IMG/VR virus record: IMGVR_UViG_3300031599_000052
Coordinates: 1-20,415 of that record
Source of the DNA: a virus
Reading direction: 5' to 3' (one strand)
DNA: 20,415 nucleotides
This document shows, in pieces, positions 7,769 to 16,491 of this stretch (positions are counted from its first letter, which is position 1; each line of letters begins with the position of its first letter). The translations under genes were made by a program, and so were the position numbers. A model generated the notes under the pieces. It ran no database searches. It was not told where the DNA came from and saw only the letters and a program-made list of their open reading frames with translations.

Positions 7769-10700
7769 CTATATTCCTCCATTACCCTGAGTCTCTTTCC
7801 CGTCACTGTAGGTCTTAGCACCTAAGGCTGCAGCTCCAGCAACCATAGGCAGCTGATTAAGAGAGTTAGCTAACAAGGTAAAGTTAGTTTTAGTAGGCCC
7901 CATAAAATCAAATATCCTTTGAGGACTAGAGATAGAGGTAGGGGTGTGCCCCGCCGTAAATATATCATTATTTTTAGTTGTATGTCTGTAAGCAGGATTT
8001 TTTGTCAGCTCACGGTAAGCAACTTCCAACTGTTCTGGGGTAACATTTTCAAAATACCCATCGTCTGCGTATTTCATGTACCCTTTCTCCATAAGAACAC
8101 TCCTAAGTTCTGCTCCGAATGCAGTAGGTTCCCTAGAGTTACCATTAGATCCCCTTACGAAGTAATCGTAAGCTGACATAGCTTCTGGAGAAAGGTCATC
8201 TTTAGGAGTTATTTTAGCAAACTCTGTATCCAACACCGTTCTCTCTCCTTTTTGTAAGAAATGGTTAATCTCATGATGCATAGTCGGAACATTATCTACG
8301 TGAGTAGTACCTAATCCCATCATATCTTCTGGCCTAACCTGAACCCCATATTGACCAACTGTTGCACCTTTAGGGAAGTACGCAGCATTATTAAATAAAG
8401 AGCTGCTTGCAAAATTAGAATTTTGAATGTTGGTATTTCCAACTATATTGGCAGCCTTGTAATCTGCCGCCATACGATTATAGGTTGGGGCATTTCGTAG
8501 CCTATCTATACGCATCTTAGCTTTCTGTAAAGACGTATGAGAATTAAGCATTGGAGCCATAGATGGGGAATACATGTCTGCAAGCCTCTGTGTACCTCTA
8601 GTAGTCGAAAGCTCTCTAACTCTATTAGCTATAACAGAGTCGAATTTATCCGCACCGCTAGCAAGTTCATTCATAAATCTTACCGCCTCCCCTGGATTAG
8701 GGCTCGTCATAAACGACTCATAATTTAAATTGGGGGAGTTAGAGTAAGATATGTTGTTAAGTCCCACACCTTCCGTTCCTGAAAACCTCTCTACCTTACG
8801 TAAAGCTATATCCCGTGCCGTTAAAGGTGTAGGTGTAGGTCTATTCCATGGAAACTTAGGTAACTTAGGTAGTGTAAACCCAAGTTCAGATACATTGGAT
8901 GTATTCGAAGCAGCCTGTCCCGGTAAGTTCAGCGGGCTTGTAGTTTCTACAGCGGCAGCAACTAAAGGATTATCTACTTTCTTAATAACATTCGTAGCAG
9001 TGTTCAAGTTAATATTTGGTACAGGTATAGTAGGAACTGTAGACTTAACATTCTTTACTGTCTTAAGAGCTTTAAGTGATTTTACCCCTTTATCTATTAG
9101 ACCTAATGTTTTCCCAACAGGAAACAGAACCTCAGGTATAATGTTGTGAGGAGTAATCTCTCCCCCACTAGGTGTACCATCCCACTCAGGTCTAAGATTT
9201 CTGAAAGAGTCGTATTCATATCCTTCAGGAATTACAGGGGATACATACCCAGGCAGATTATCATTAAGGTGCTCATCAAGTAATGGGTTGAACGGTACTT
9301 TAACTTTTGTATTTAAAGTTTCTTGTGTGTTATTATAAACTGATGTATTATCAGAGGCTGAATATAAATCTGCGTAAGGGTCATATACTGGTGGATCATG
9401 TGGTCCTAACCCCCCATGATTAAATTTCTTTCTTATTCCTCCATTCTTGTGGGTACGATGTAGCCCCTCCATTATGTTTTTATTTAGAGGTATAGCCTCT
9501 TCTAAATCTTTAAGTCTTTTACTTCCACCTATACCTTTAGTTACATATATAGAGTCATGCCCTTTACCCATTATTTCTTTAATCTTTTCTACGGACCAAA
9601 CCTCAGGTTTAGGGGCATAGAAAGGGTTTTTAGAATTCATGTATGTTTGGTATCGAACATTCCCGTAATCTTTATACTTAGTTGCATTTGGAGTAAACCA
9701 AGTCATATTGTTAGGGACTGATCCAGACCCTCTTGTGTTTACATTAACTAAGTCTATAGGGTCCATGATAGTTCTTCCATCAGCTTTTACATTGTCAGCT
9801 AACCTTTGATTTCTATAAAAAGGTGTAGGAGCTTCTAACTTTAACTGCTTAGCCTTGGAAGGTTTTAGTATATTAGACACTATAGCGTCATCTCCCTTCT
9901 TAACAATCCCTTTAGACATGGTAGATAGATACTCTGGTGTTACAGCTCCAGCCTTACTTATATTTTTGGTAGTCTTCACTGCGTTGGCTCCAAGTTTTAA
10001 TGTCTTCCCAACAGGAAACATTAACTCAGGTAAAATATTATCCGGTGTAATCTCCCCTGATTGAGGGGTTCCGTCCCAGTTATCCTGAAGCTTTCCTGTC
10101 GCAGGACTCCAATGCGTACCCTCAGAGGTTTGAAATGAAGCATTAAGCTCCGCAGTACTGTTTACTTGTGTGTTGTCAGACTCTGACATTATATCTTTAT
10201 AAGGGTCAAATGTTGGTCCCGTATATTCTTCGTATTTCTTCTTTTTCTTATTCTTTACCCCTCCGTTCTCGAAGCTAGGTCTAGGGTACTGAGGTAATTT
10301 CCAGGAGCCTCCTGCAAATTTTGCTGCTTCCTTTTCAGTATCGAAAGGGATTCCCTCGCCTGCATTCATAGCTTGCCTAAAAGATTGAGGATGATACACA
10401 CTATCAGCGTATGGAGCCCTGTCGTTTGTCACAGAGGGTGCAGAGTAATACTTCCCATCTGCTTCATATGTTCTAGATAAATGTGTAGAGTGTGTATTTG
10501 GGGCCTGCTCAAAATCTAATGCATAATTTTCTCCCTGAGCGGGCCTCATCATTCTATATTTTCTAGCCTTATCTGCGTTAGTAGGGGGGTCACCCTTAAT
10601 TCCACCTTTCTTGTACGTCTTCTTGAATCCCCCCTCACTGTAACCTGTTACATTCTTGGCCATGTCCCATAAACTAACTTTCTTAGTTTCATGCGGTACA

Positions 10701-11887
10701 TACTTCTTAAGACTTTTAACTTCATCTAAAGATAATCCTAGATCTCTGTACGAGCCTAGGTTTATATCTACAGGTAGCTTAGATTTTATATGATCTGCAG
10801 CGCTGTGTGCGTTCTGCCAAGGATTATCATACTTACCTTTAGTTATTTCGTCCCACACTTTACCTGCAGATGCTCCCGTCTTCTCTATATTCTTTTGTGA
10901 CGGGTTAAAATCATAACTGTCAGAGACATGTACATTACCAAGCTCATCTATTGTGTAGTTTGCGTTTCCAGTTAAAGCATATAATGCTTCTCTTGTACTG
11001 TTACTTCCAGAAGGAAGGAAATCATCTATTAGAGTATTAGCAACTCCACGAGATTTTAAAACCTTTAAAGCTGCACTACTAGATGATGCATTCTTGACAT
11101 CACTTTTATTACTGTAATCCCTGTAATCTACTACACCGTCCTTACCTTTGTTTAAGTTGTCCCTTAAAATTGATTTGTAAGAAGCAAGTTCATCCGCTCG
11201 TAAGTCGTCCTCATCCACATCAAAGAAGGATTCATCGTCCTTTACAAATCCATAGTGTTGAAGCATTGAATTGGCAAGGTACTGAACGTAAGATTGCACT
11301 GATTGTGATGCACTATCTAATGTTGTCCTCTGAGCCTGACCTTTAAGCCAGTCCATGGTACCAATACTATCACTAGATGTTCTGTTAGTATATTTAGCAT
11401 AAGCTTTTGCGGTATCTTCACCCCAATCACCGTCTACACCATCACCATTTGCACCAAACTCACCAAGATCGTACCCTTCATCAACTAGTAAAGCTTGAAG
11501 AGCCATTATATCTTTCTTCCCTTTAGGACGTTTAGGTCCTCCTTCTTCATATTGTTTAATACCCCCATCTCTATACTGCCCAGGTTGAACAAAAGATGTG
11601 TTTCTAGATCCGGAAGTTTGATTTAATCCTACACCAGTTTTACCTGGAGTGACAAATTCCTTGCTAGAGGGTTGTGATTGTGGTATAGCTTGAGCTGGAG
11701 GTGGTGGAACTGGAGCTAGGGGAGGCATTTGTACAGCCTGCTGTTGACCCTGTTGCTGAGGGGCGCCTTGTTGAGACTCCGCCTGAGCAGCTCTTTCTTC
11801 CTCTTGAGCAATAGCCTCATACGCAGGAACCTCAAGGCTCCCTTGTATCGACTGCTTAATTATATCCAGCTTACTTACACTATCCAT
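7769..11887 (-). CDS. Large multidomain virion protein: PG-binding, ART-like and metallopeptidase domains
   Basis: A 1372-aa protein from ATG 11887 to a TAG stop. Residues 1-100 are Gln/Pro/Ala-rich and disordered. Residues about 121-168 match a peptidoglycan-binding-1-like domain (LQALLVDEGYDLG, then DGVDGDWGEDTAKAY). About 470-530 is a short module common in phage virion proteins (DGKYYSAPSV, then GIPFDTEKEAAKFA). About 688-800 resembles an ADP-ribosyltransferase core (FYRNQ, WFTPNATKYKDYG, then NPFY). About 1100-1300 is a zinc metallopeptidase-like domain with HEINH at 1205-1209 and a candidate third ligand at Glu1253 or Glu1260. Basic linkers of the form GG[IVF]K separate the parts, and residues 553-650 and 829-950 are two copies of one segment. 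Placed between portal and scaffold, it is probably packaged in the head and injected, or attacks the cell wall at entry. Domain roles are inferred from motifs. Confidence 0.8.
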   Translation of the reverse strand: MDSVSKLDIIKQSIQGSLEVPAYEAIAQEEERAAQAESQQGAPQQQGQQQAVQMPPLAPVPPPPAQAIPQSQPSSKEFVTPGKTGVGLNQTSGSRNTSFVQPGQYRDGGIKQYEEGGPKRPKGKKDIMALQALLVDEGYDLGEFGANGDGVDGDWGEDTAKAYAKYTNRTSSDSIGTMDWLKGQAQRTTLDSASQSVQSYVQYLANSMLQHYGFVKDDESFFDVDEDDLRADELASYKSILRDNLNKGKDGVVDYRDYSNKSDVKNASSSSAALKVLKSRGVANTLIDDFLPSGSNSTREALYALTGNANYTIDELGNVHVSDSYDFNPSQKNIEKTGASAGKVWDEITKGKYDNPWQNAHSAADHIKSKLPVDINLGSYRDLGLSLDEVKSLKKYVPHETKKVSLWDMAKNVTGYSEGGFKKTYKKGGIKGDPPTNADKARKYRMMRPAQGENYALDFEQAPNTHSTHLSRTYEADGKYYSAPSVTNDRAPYADSVYHPQSFRQAMNAGEGIPFDTEKEAAKFAGGSWKLPQYPRPSFENGGVKNKKKKKYEEYTGPTFDPYKDIMSESDNTQVNSTAELNASFQTSEGTHWSPATGKLQDNWDGTPQSGEITPDNILPELMFPVGKTLKLGANAVKTTKNISKAGAVTPEYLSTMSKGIVKKGDDAIVSNILKPSKAKQLKLEAPTPFYRNQRLADNVKADGRTIMDPIDLVNVNTRGSGSVPNNMTWFTPNATKYKDYGNVRYQTYMNSKNPFYAPKPEVWSVEKIKEIMGKGHDSIYVTKGIGGSKRLKDLEEAIPLNKNIMEGLHRTHKNGGIRKKFNHGGLGPHDPPVYDPYADLYSASDNTSVYNNTQETLNTKVKVPFNPLLDEHLNDNLPGYVSPVIPEGYEYDSFRNLRPEWDGTPSGGEITPHNIIPEVLFPVGKTLGLIDKGVKSLKALKTVKNVKSTVPTIPVPNINLNTATNVIKKVDNPLVAAAVETTSPLNLPGQAASNTSNVSELGFTLPKLPKFPWNRPTPTPLTARDIALRKVERFSGTEGVGLNNISYSNSPNLNYESFMTSPNPGEAVRFMNELASGADKFDSVIANRVRELSTTRGTQRLADMYSPSMAPMLNSHTSLQKAKMRIDRLRNAPTYNRMAADYKAANIVGNTNIQNSNFASSSLFNNAAYFPKGATVGQYGVQVRPEDMMGLGTTHVDNVPTMHHEINHFLQKGERTVLDTEFAKITPKDDLSPEAMSAYDYFVRGSNGNSREPTAFGAELRSVLMEKGYMKYADDGYFENVTPEQLEVAYRELTKNPAYRHTTKNNDIFTAGHTPTSISSPQRIFDFMGPTKTNFTLLANSLNQLPMVAGAAALGAKTYSDGKETQGNGGI

Positions 11888-11893
11888 GTGATA

Positions 11894-14203
11894 TTATTTA
11901 GAAGGGTTACTTTTACTCTCTTTTCTTTTTGCTGCAGCTAGTTTTTTCGATTCATTCTTGGAACCCTCAGATATTTTACTCTTATCTATGGATTCTTTAG
12001 CTTGATTCGATCTAACTGTTTCTGAAGCTTGAGATCCTTTAGTATCTGCCTCTCCCTCTTTTATATCTAACTCTCTATCTTTAAGTATAGCGTCATTTTC
12101 ATTTTTAGCATGACTAACTCCCGCAGAGATTTCAGCAACATCTATTTTGTTCTGTCTGTCCTTCTCGTTGTTCATGTTCTCATTCTCTACCTCAGCTTGT
12201 TGTTGTTCTAGTTGAGCTTGAGCTTGAGCTTGTTCAGCCTGTTGTGCAGCCTCTTCCAACTCTTGTTGTGCAGCTTCTGCTTTCTTAAGATTAGATTTAA
12301 TCTGAGAGAAACTCTTAGAATCTAACATCTCTACTACAGCTGATGCTGGTAAACCGTTCTGAATCATTGCTTGACTCATCTGTCTAGCCATCTCTATCTT
12401 CTCAATCTCATCACCAGAATCCGTCATCCATAAACCATATTCTGATTCCATATGCTCTGAAGACTCTACGTCTAAGAACTCTGCCATACCATCCGGCATG
12501 ATGAACGATGCTTTCTTACCATTTACCCACGCTTCTTTGGAATAATCCAACAAAGCTTGCATATCTCGTTGCTCTAATTGATTGAACTTACGATATAAAT
12601 CCTCAGTAATATGAGATGACTGAATTATAGCCTGCTGGCTGGACGCTTTTCCTTCATAGGCACCAATGTCACCCTGACGCTGTCTATTGACACCAGAGAG
12701 CTTCTCCCACTCCTCCATGACAGAGTTTAAGAGTACGATATACTGCTCAATAGTTTTGATAGACATATCTAAGACAGATTGATGTTGTGGAGAGAGTTGA
12801 ACTCCTTCCTTATTATAATCTACCCAAGCGATTCCTGTACCCTCAACAAAGTGCATGAACTTGTCCATATCCCACTTCTTAGGTATCATATTAATATCAA
12901 ACTGTGCAATTATTCCCTTAGAGCGAGCGATAGCGAGCTCAAGACGATACTTGTACACATTATAAGTCAATTGATAAGGTACCCCTAAAGAAACTAGGGA
13001 TATATTTTCAGCATTCACATCTGAATATCTTCTACCATTAATAGGTAGTTTACATAAAGACGGGTTGTCTAAAGATGAGCGTTGGTTTGTTATAGGCTTA
13101 ATATCCTTAAACATTCTACCATCGATTTTATGTCCACCCCAAACTTCATTAACCCATAGCCATTCAAGTTTAGCTCCTTGTTCTTTAAGTTCTTTAGGCA
13201 TTTTAAATCCATCTTCAACTTCCATTTCTTCCATCTCTCCTGTTTCAGGATTAGGGAAAGCCACAAAGCCGATACGTTTTCTAGACTTCCAATAGACAGT
13301 GATAAGTTCTATCAGTCTGTTACTGAACTGGTTGCCATTAGGACCTGATGATCCCATAGCTAGCCAAGGTATATGAGAGTTACCCATACCATGTGGCTCT
13401 TCTAAACTAAGAGATTCTTCATCAGTAAGTTCATCATGAAAGTAATCTATAAGTGTGGACGCATGTACAAACTTTCGTACTATAGCCCAATCTCCATCCT
13501 CAACAAAGTCAAGATCTGGATCTAAATCGTAATCAACATCAATAGGATTAAGTATATCATAGAAGACTTCGTTATGTCTAACCCCTCTATGTGTATACAC
13601 TTCTCCGGATACTAAGTAGTGGAACCAAGCTTTGTTAAGCTTATCCTGCACTTCTTCTTTAGCCATGATATAGTTCATAGAGTTCTGTCCCATAATAGCT
13701 CTGTTATCTACATAGCTATTATTGAAAAGCTCTTCTATTTGCTCTGGCATATCTATTTCAGTAGGATCCATACCGGTATCTATCCCAGCTTTAGAAGCTG
13801 CGTTAGCGAAGTGTTCCTGTAAGTTTCTGTAGATACTCTCGTTCTTAGCCTCTTCTTTTCTGGTTACAGAGTTTGCGTTTAGAACTCCAACAGTAAAGTT
13901 TAGAGGTCTTTTAGCTTTCTCACCTAGTAAAAGGTCAATGATGGGTTTAATTATAGGGAAATTCCTCAGTGTAGAGGGAAAGTTTTTACGTGCTTTACCA
14001 TACGGCTTAAGTATCTTAGAGTAGTCAGACTCATCAATAACTCCGTTATACATATCATAGTACTTCCGTAATTCATCTCTCCTATTGGACATGGATGAAG
14101 TGTTGGTTGATAGATCTATATACCCATCAATACATGCTTCTCTCCATTCCTTATTCTTCTTATTCATAGGCAGTTTCTGCCTAGGTAAACTATCGTATCC
14201 CAT
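11894..14203 (-). CDS. Portal protein
   Basis: A 769-aa protein from ATG 14203, directly after the large terminase gene, the standard place for the portal. Residues 81-96 (NFPIIKPIIDLLLGEK) and the surrounding N-terminal region match, as I recall them, the long portals of crAss-like phages. The middle contains mixed alpha/beta sequence with WAIVRKFVH and conserved-looking NRQRQGDIGAYEGKASSQQA. The last 130 residues (about 640-769) are unusual: a Gln/Glu/Ala-rich coiled coil followed by a charged, Lys/Ser/Glu-rich tail, perhaps reaching into the head or forming the barrel. The portal forms the dodecameric DNA gate at one capsid vertex. Only six bases separate it from the multidomain gene, so the two are probably co-expressed. 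Confidence 0.85.
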   Translation of the reverse strand: MGYDSLPRQKLPMNKKNKEWREACIDGYIDLSTNTSSMSNRRDELRKYYDMYNGVIDESDYSKILKPYGKARKNFPSTLRNFPIIKPIIDLLLGEKAKRPLNFTVGVLNANSVTRKEEAKNESIYRNLQEHFANAASKAGIDTGMDPTEIDMPEQIEELFNNSYVDNRAIMGQNSMNYIMAKEEVQDKLNKAWFHYLVSGEVYTHRGVRHNEVFYDILNPIDVDYDLDPDLDFVEDGDWAIVRKFVHASTLIDYFHDELTDEESLSLEEPHGMGNSHIPWLAMGSSGPNGNQFSNRLIELITVYWKSRKRIGFVAFPNPETGEMEEMEVEDGFKMPKELKEQGAKLEWLWVNEVWGGHKIDGRMFKDIKPITNQRSSLDNPSLCKLPINGRRYSDVNAENISLVSLGVPYQLTYNVYKYRLELAIARSKGIIAQFDINMIPKKWDMDKFMHFVEGTGIAWVDYNKEGVQLSPQHQSVLDMSIKTIEQYIVLLNSVMEEWEKLSGVNRQRQGDIGAYEGKASSQQAIIQSSHITEDLYRKFNQLEQRDMQALLDYSKEAWVNGKKASFIMPDGMAEFLDVESSEHMESEYGLWMTDSGDEIEKIEMARQMSQAMIQNGLPASAVVEMLDSKSFSQIKSNLKKAEAAQQELEEAAQQAEQAQAQAQLEQQQAEVENENMNNEKDRQNKIDVAEISAGVSHAKNENDAILKDRELDIKEGEADTKGSQASETVRSNQAKESIDKSKISEGSKNESKKLAAAKRKESKSNPSK

Positions 14204-14210
14204 AATTGAA

Positions 14211-14218
14211 CAAATTTA
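14211..14218 (-). promoter_or_regulatory. Possible -7 promoter box before the portal gene
   Basis: TAAATTTG on the minus strand is a perfect TAnnTTTG box, seven bases before the portal ATG, which would give an almost leaderless transcript. No TTTG is seen at the expected -33 position, so this may be chance in AT-rich DNA. Confidence 0.3.
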
Positions 14219-14225
14219 AGTAAAT

Positions 14226-14249
14226 TACAGCACCTGTGAGAGTGCTGTA
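14226..14249 (-). terminator. Hairpin between terminase and portal genes
   Basis: A perfect 8-bp inverted repeat, TACAGCAC and GTGCTGTA, encloses an 8-nt loop in the 79-base gap between the two genes. On the minus strand it is followed by ATTTACTT, only a weak T tract. It may be a weak terminator, an RNA-processing site or an mRNA-stabilising hairpin. It lies just upstream of the possible portal promoter. Confidence 0.5.
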
Positions 14250-14282
14250 TAAAATTATTGTATACTTTATAAATATGCCACT

Positions 14283-16265
14283 TTAGTAGTTTTGATCAAA
14301 CCACTCGTCGTGAGCCCTATCCTCTAGTACATCTTTAACTTCTGCATTATATAATTCTCGAGTATGGTACATTCCAATCATGAATGCCATCACTCTATCA
14401 AAGTTTCCTTTATGATTAAATTTAATCAGCTCTTGAAGTAAAGCTAAATCAAATATTTTATGTAAATTTAGTGTTTTTTTCCCATTCTCGTCAGTAGATC
14501 GGGGAGTATTTAACCAATCTCTTATGTAAATCTCTCCCTGGCGCTTCCTAGCCTCGGTCATGTGCATACCAAACTGTCTTCTAACCGTCTTAGATTGCAG
14601 ATTCTTTTTATCTAGCATCTCAAATTCTTCCTGAAGCTTATGTAAACGTCTATGCCTCTTAGCATAAGGTATCACTTCACCCCTGTCATTCTCGAAACCA
14701 ATCTTACATCCGTAGTATTCAGCCAACATAAATAGATTCCTATTGTAGTCATCAGATGTTTCTGGTCTACCAACGTAGCTAGCAACGATCATATCATCCG
14801 GAGACGATATATTGTTAGGTCTTTTTATTACGTACGCCGCCCCTAAAGAGGAAGAATCCGCAGATTGATTCTGGCCATATGGATCATGGCAGATTACATA
14901 CATATTTACTGGTACCTGTTGGCTTTTATTCCTGTAGGGAGATTCGTATATGACTACACCACCAGTGTTATCATCATCTCTCCTGTGAGGGTACTTAATT
15001 ATAGGTCGAATATCTCCGTCCATTCTAAACTTAGCATGCCCCTCAGTATTGTAGTAAAATATACCAGCTGTACCCACAGATTGTAATCCTCTGGACTTCA
15101 CGTAGTTATACTGCTCGTGTAATGAAGCAACATCAAATAGATTCGATGTAACCTGTAGAGTAGCTTCCTGTGGAGAGTTAGGGTGTTCCGCAATATACTG
15201 ATCTAATGATTTAGCATCTGCAGCTCCTTTCTTTTTCTCCCTCATACCACTCTCGTGTGCCCTGGCTTCTTCTCGAAGAGAATTCCCACTCTCATCTATA
15301 AACCCATCCAAGTTTGTATGTATAGGAACAAAGTACCCACATTTGGTACCCATAGAACCTTCATCCCAGATATTATTATAGTCCATACAGTCATACGACG
15401 CTGGATTATAAAATATCTCTTCCATAGCCTCAAAGTCTGCCCCCTCTTCACCGCCGGTACCAAAAGCTACCATTAGTCCAAGTGTTTTAGAACCTTGACG
15501 CATCGTAGGCATTGTTACCTCCCACGCTTTAAGGAGTCCGGGGAAAGAACCTGCTTCCTCAAAGAAAACAAGCTCTCCCGCCTTCCCCCTTACTTTATCT
15601 GGGTTATCCTTTAAGGACACCCCCATGATCTGGGACTTCATGCCCATCTCTATTTCAATACCATTTACCTTCTTCTTATATCCAGACATCTTACTCATCT
15701 CTCTGTCTCTTAGTCGAGGCTGAGCCCATGCAGTGTTGTCGTCTATAAAGGAAAGGAATTCCCACACCTTAGAAAGGATACCATCCCCAATAAGGTATTC
15801 TTTACTGTTTGCAAATACAAAATTCTTTGAGTTCTTTAATAAGAAGTAGTTCCTAGCAAGCATCGAGCCAGCCTTGTAAGAGTATCCCTTACGACGTGCC
15901 TTCAATACGATCATGTGCCTGTTAGTTCTCCTAGCTTCATCAATCTCTGTGAAGTATTCGTGATCCCCATCATAGAACGCTGGGAAAGATCTTTCACGTT
16001 TAGATTGTATAGTACCATCAGGTAATACCTCATCCACTGCCCTATCAATTGGGCAATAGTTAAGGTAGAAGTAATGGAACCCGGTTATAACTACCTCGTC
16101 CTCAGTACCTTCATCTACTGTGTATCCGTAAAGACATTTTTGTTTTTCTGTATCCCAATAGGAGTAGTACTCCCTGGTTCCTGGAAGGGCATTCGTATAG
16201 TAGCCATTGTTCTCAAACATTATGGCCGGCTCCCTGAACCTATTTACATCTTTAAATAGTTTCAA
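14283..16265 (-). CDS. terL: Terminase large subunit
   Basis: A 660-aa packaging motor. The ATPase half shows a deviant Walker A (LKARRKGYSYKAG, 121-133), a Walker B (ELVFFEEAG, 231-239, catalytic Glu 236/237) and a coupling motif (LMVAFGTGG, 264-272). The nuclease half shows RNase H-like acidic residues at Asp461 (ICHDPYG), Glu525/Asp527 (GFENDRG) and Asp623 (NFDRVMAFMIG). It cuts concatemers and drives DNA into the head through the portal. The start is TTG 16265, overlapping the stop of the 79-aa gene by 14 bases; no ATG exists upstream in frame, and the next ATG (16220) would remove NRFREPAI, which looks like part of the conserved N-terminus. The Walker A form and length resemble crAss-like terminases. 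Confidence 0.93.
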   Translation of the reverse strand: MKLFKDVNRFREPAIMFENNGYYTNALPGTREYYSYWDTEKQKCLYGYTVDEGTEDEVVITGFHYFYLNYCPIDRAVDEVLPDGTIQSKRERSFPAFYDGDHEYFTEIDEARRTNRHMIVLKARRKGYSYKAGSMLARNYFLLKNSKNFVFANSKEYLIGDGILSKVWEFLSFIDDNTAWAQPRLRDREMSKMSGYKKKVNGIEIEMGMKSQIMGVSLKDNPDKVRGKAGELVFFEEAGSFPGLLKAWEVTMPTMRQGSKTLGLMVAFGTGGEEGADFEAMEEIFYNPASYDCMDYNNIWDEGSMGTKCGYFVPIHTNLDGFIDESGNSLREEARAHESGMREKKKGAADAKSLDQYIAEHPNSPQEATLQVTSNLFDVASLHEQYNYVKSRGLQSVGTAGIFYYNTEGHAKFRMDGDIRPIIKYPHRRDDDNTGGVVIYESPYRNKSQQVPVNMYVICHDPYGQNQSADSSSLGAAYVIKRPNNISSPDDMIVASYVGRPETSDDYNRNLFMLAEYYGCKIGFENDRGEVIPYAKRHRRLHKLQEEFEMLDKKNLQSKTVRRQFGMHMTEARKRQGEIYIRDWLNTPRSTDENGKKTLNLHKIFDLALLQELIKFNHKGNFDRVMAFMIGMYHTRELYNAEVKDVLEDRAHDEWFDQNY

Positions 16266-16491
16266 GGCTAGATTTTAGTGTCATTAATTCTGCACATTTC
16301 TCATACTCTTCTCTGTTTGAGAAATGTTCTATTATCATATCCAGTGTTGCTGCATCCTTACCGTCCCCTACTTCAGGGTTAAACGGTAAAATATCTTCTT
16401 GTGTATCTTCAAATGATGTTCTTCCCGTAATTAAATTATACGCATTGTTCATTGCATCATCATACTTTTTTAAGTCTTCTATAAAGTCCAT
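16252..16491 (-). CDS. Small helical protein upstream of terL
   Basis: A 79-aa acidic protein from ATG 16491. Its start shares one base with the upstream stop (TAATG), and its end overlaps terL by 14 bases, so all three are translationally coupled. The C-terminal segment MIIEHFSNREEYEKCAELMTL forms a helical hairpin resembling the UvrB/UvrC-type motif, a protein-interaction element. Coupling to the terminase suggests a packaging accessory or terminase partner. Function unknown. Confidence 0.7.
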   Translation of the reverse strand: MDFIEDLKKYDDAMNNAYNLITGRTSFEDTQEDILPFNPEVGDGKDAATLDMIIEHFSNREEYEKCAELMTLKSSLETI

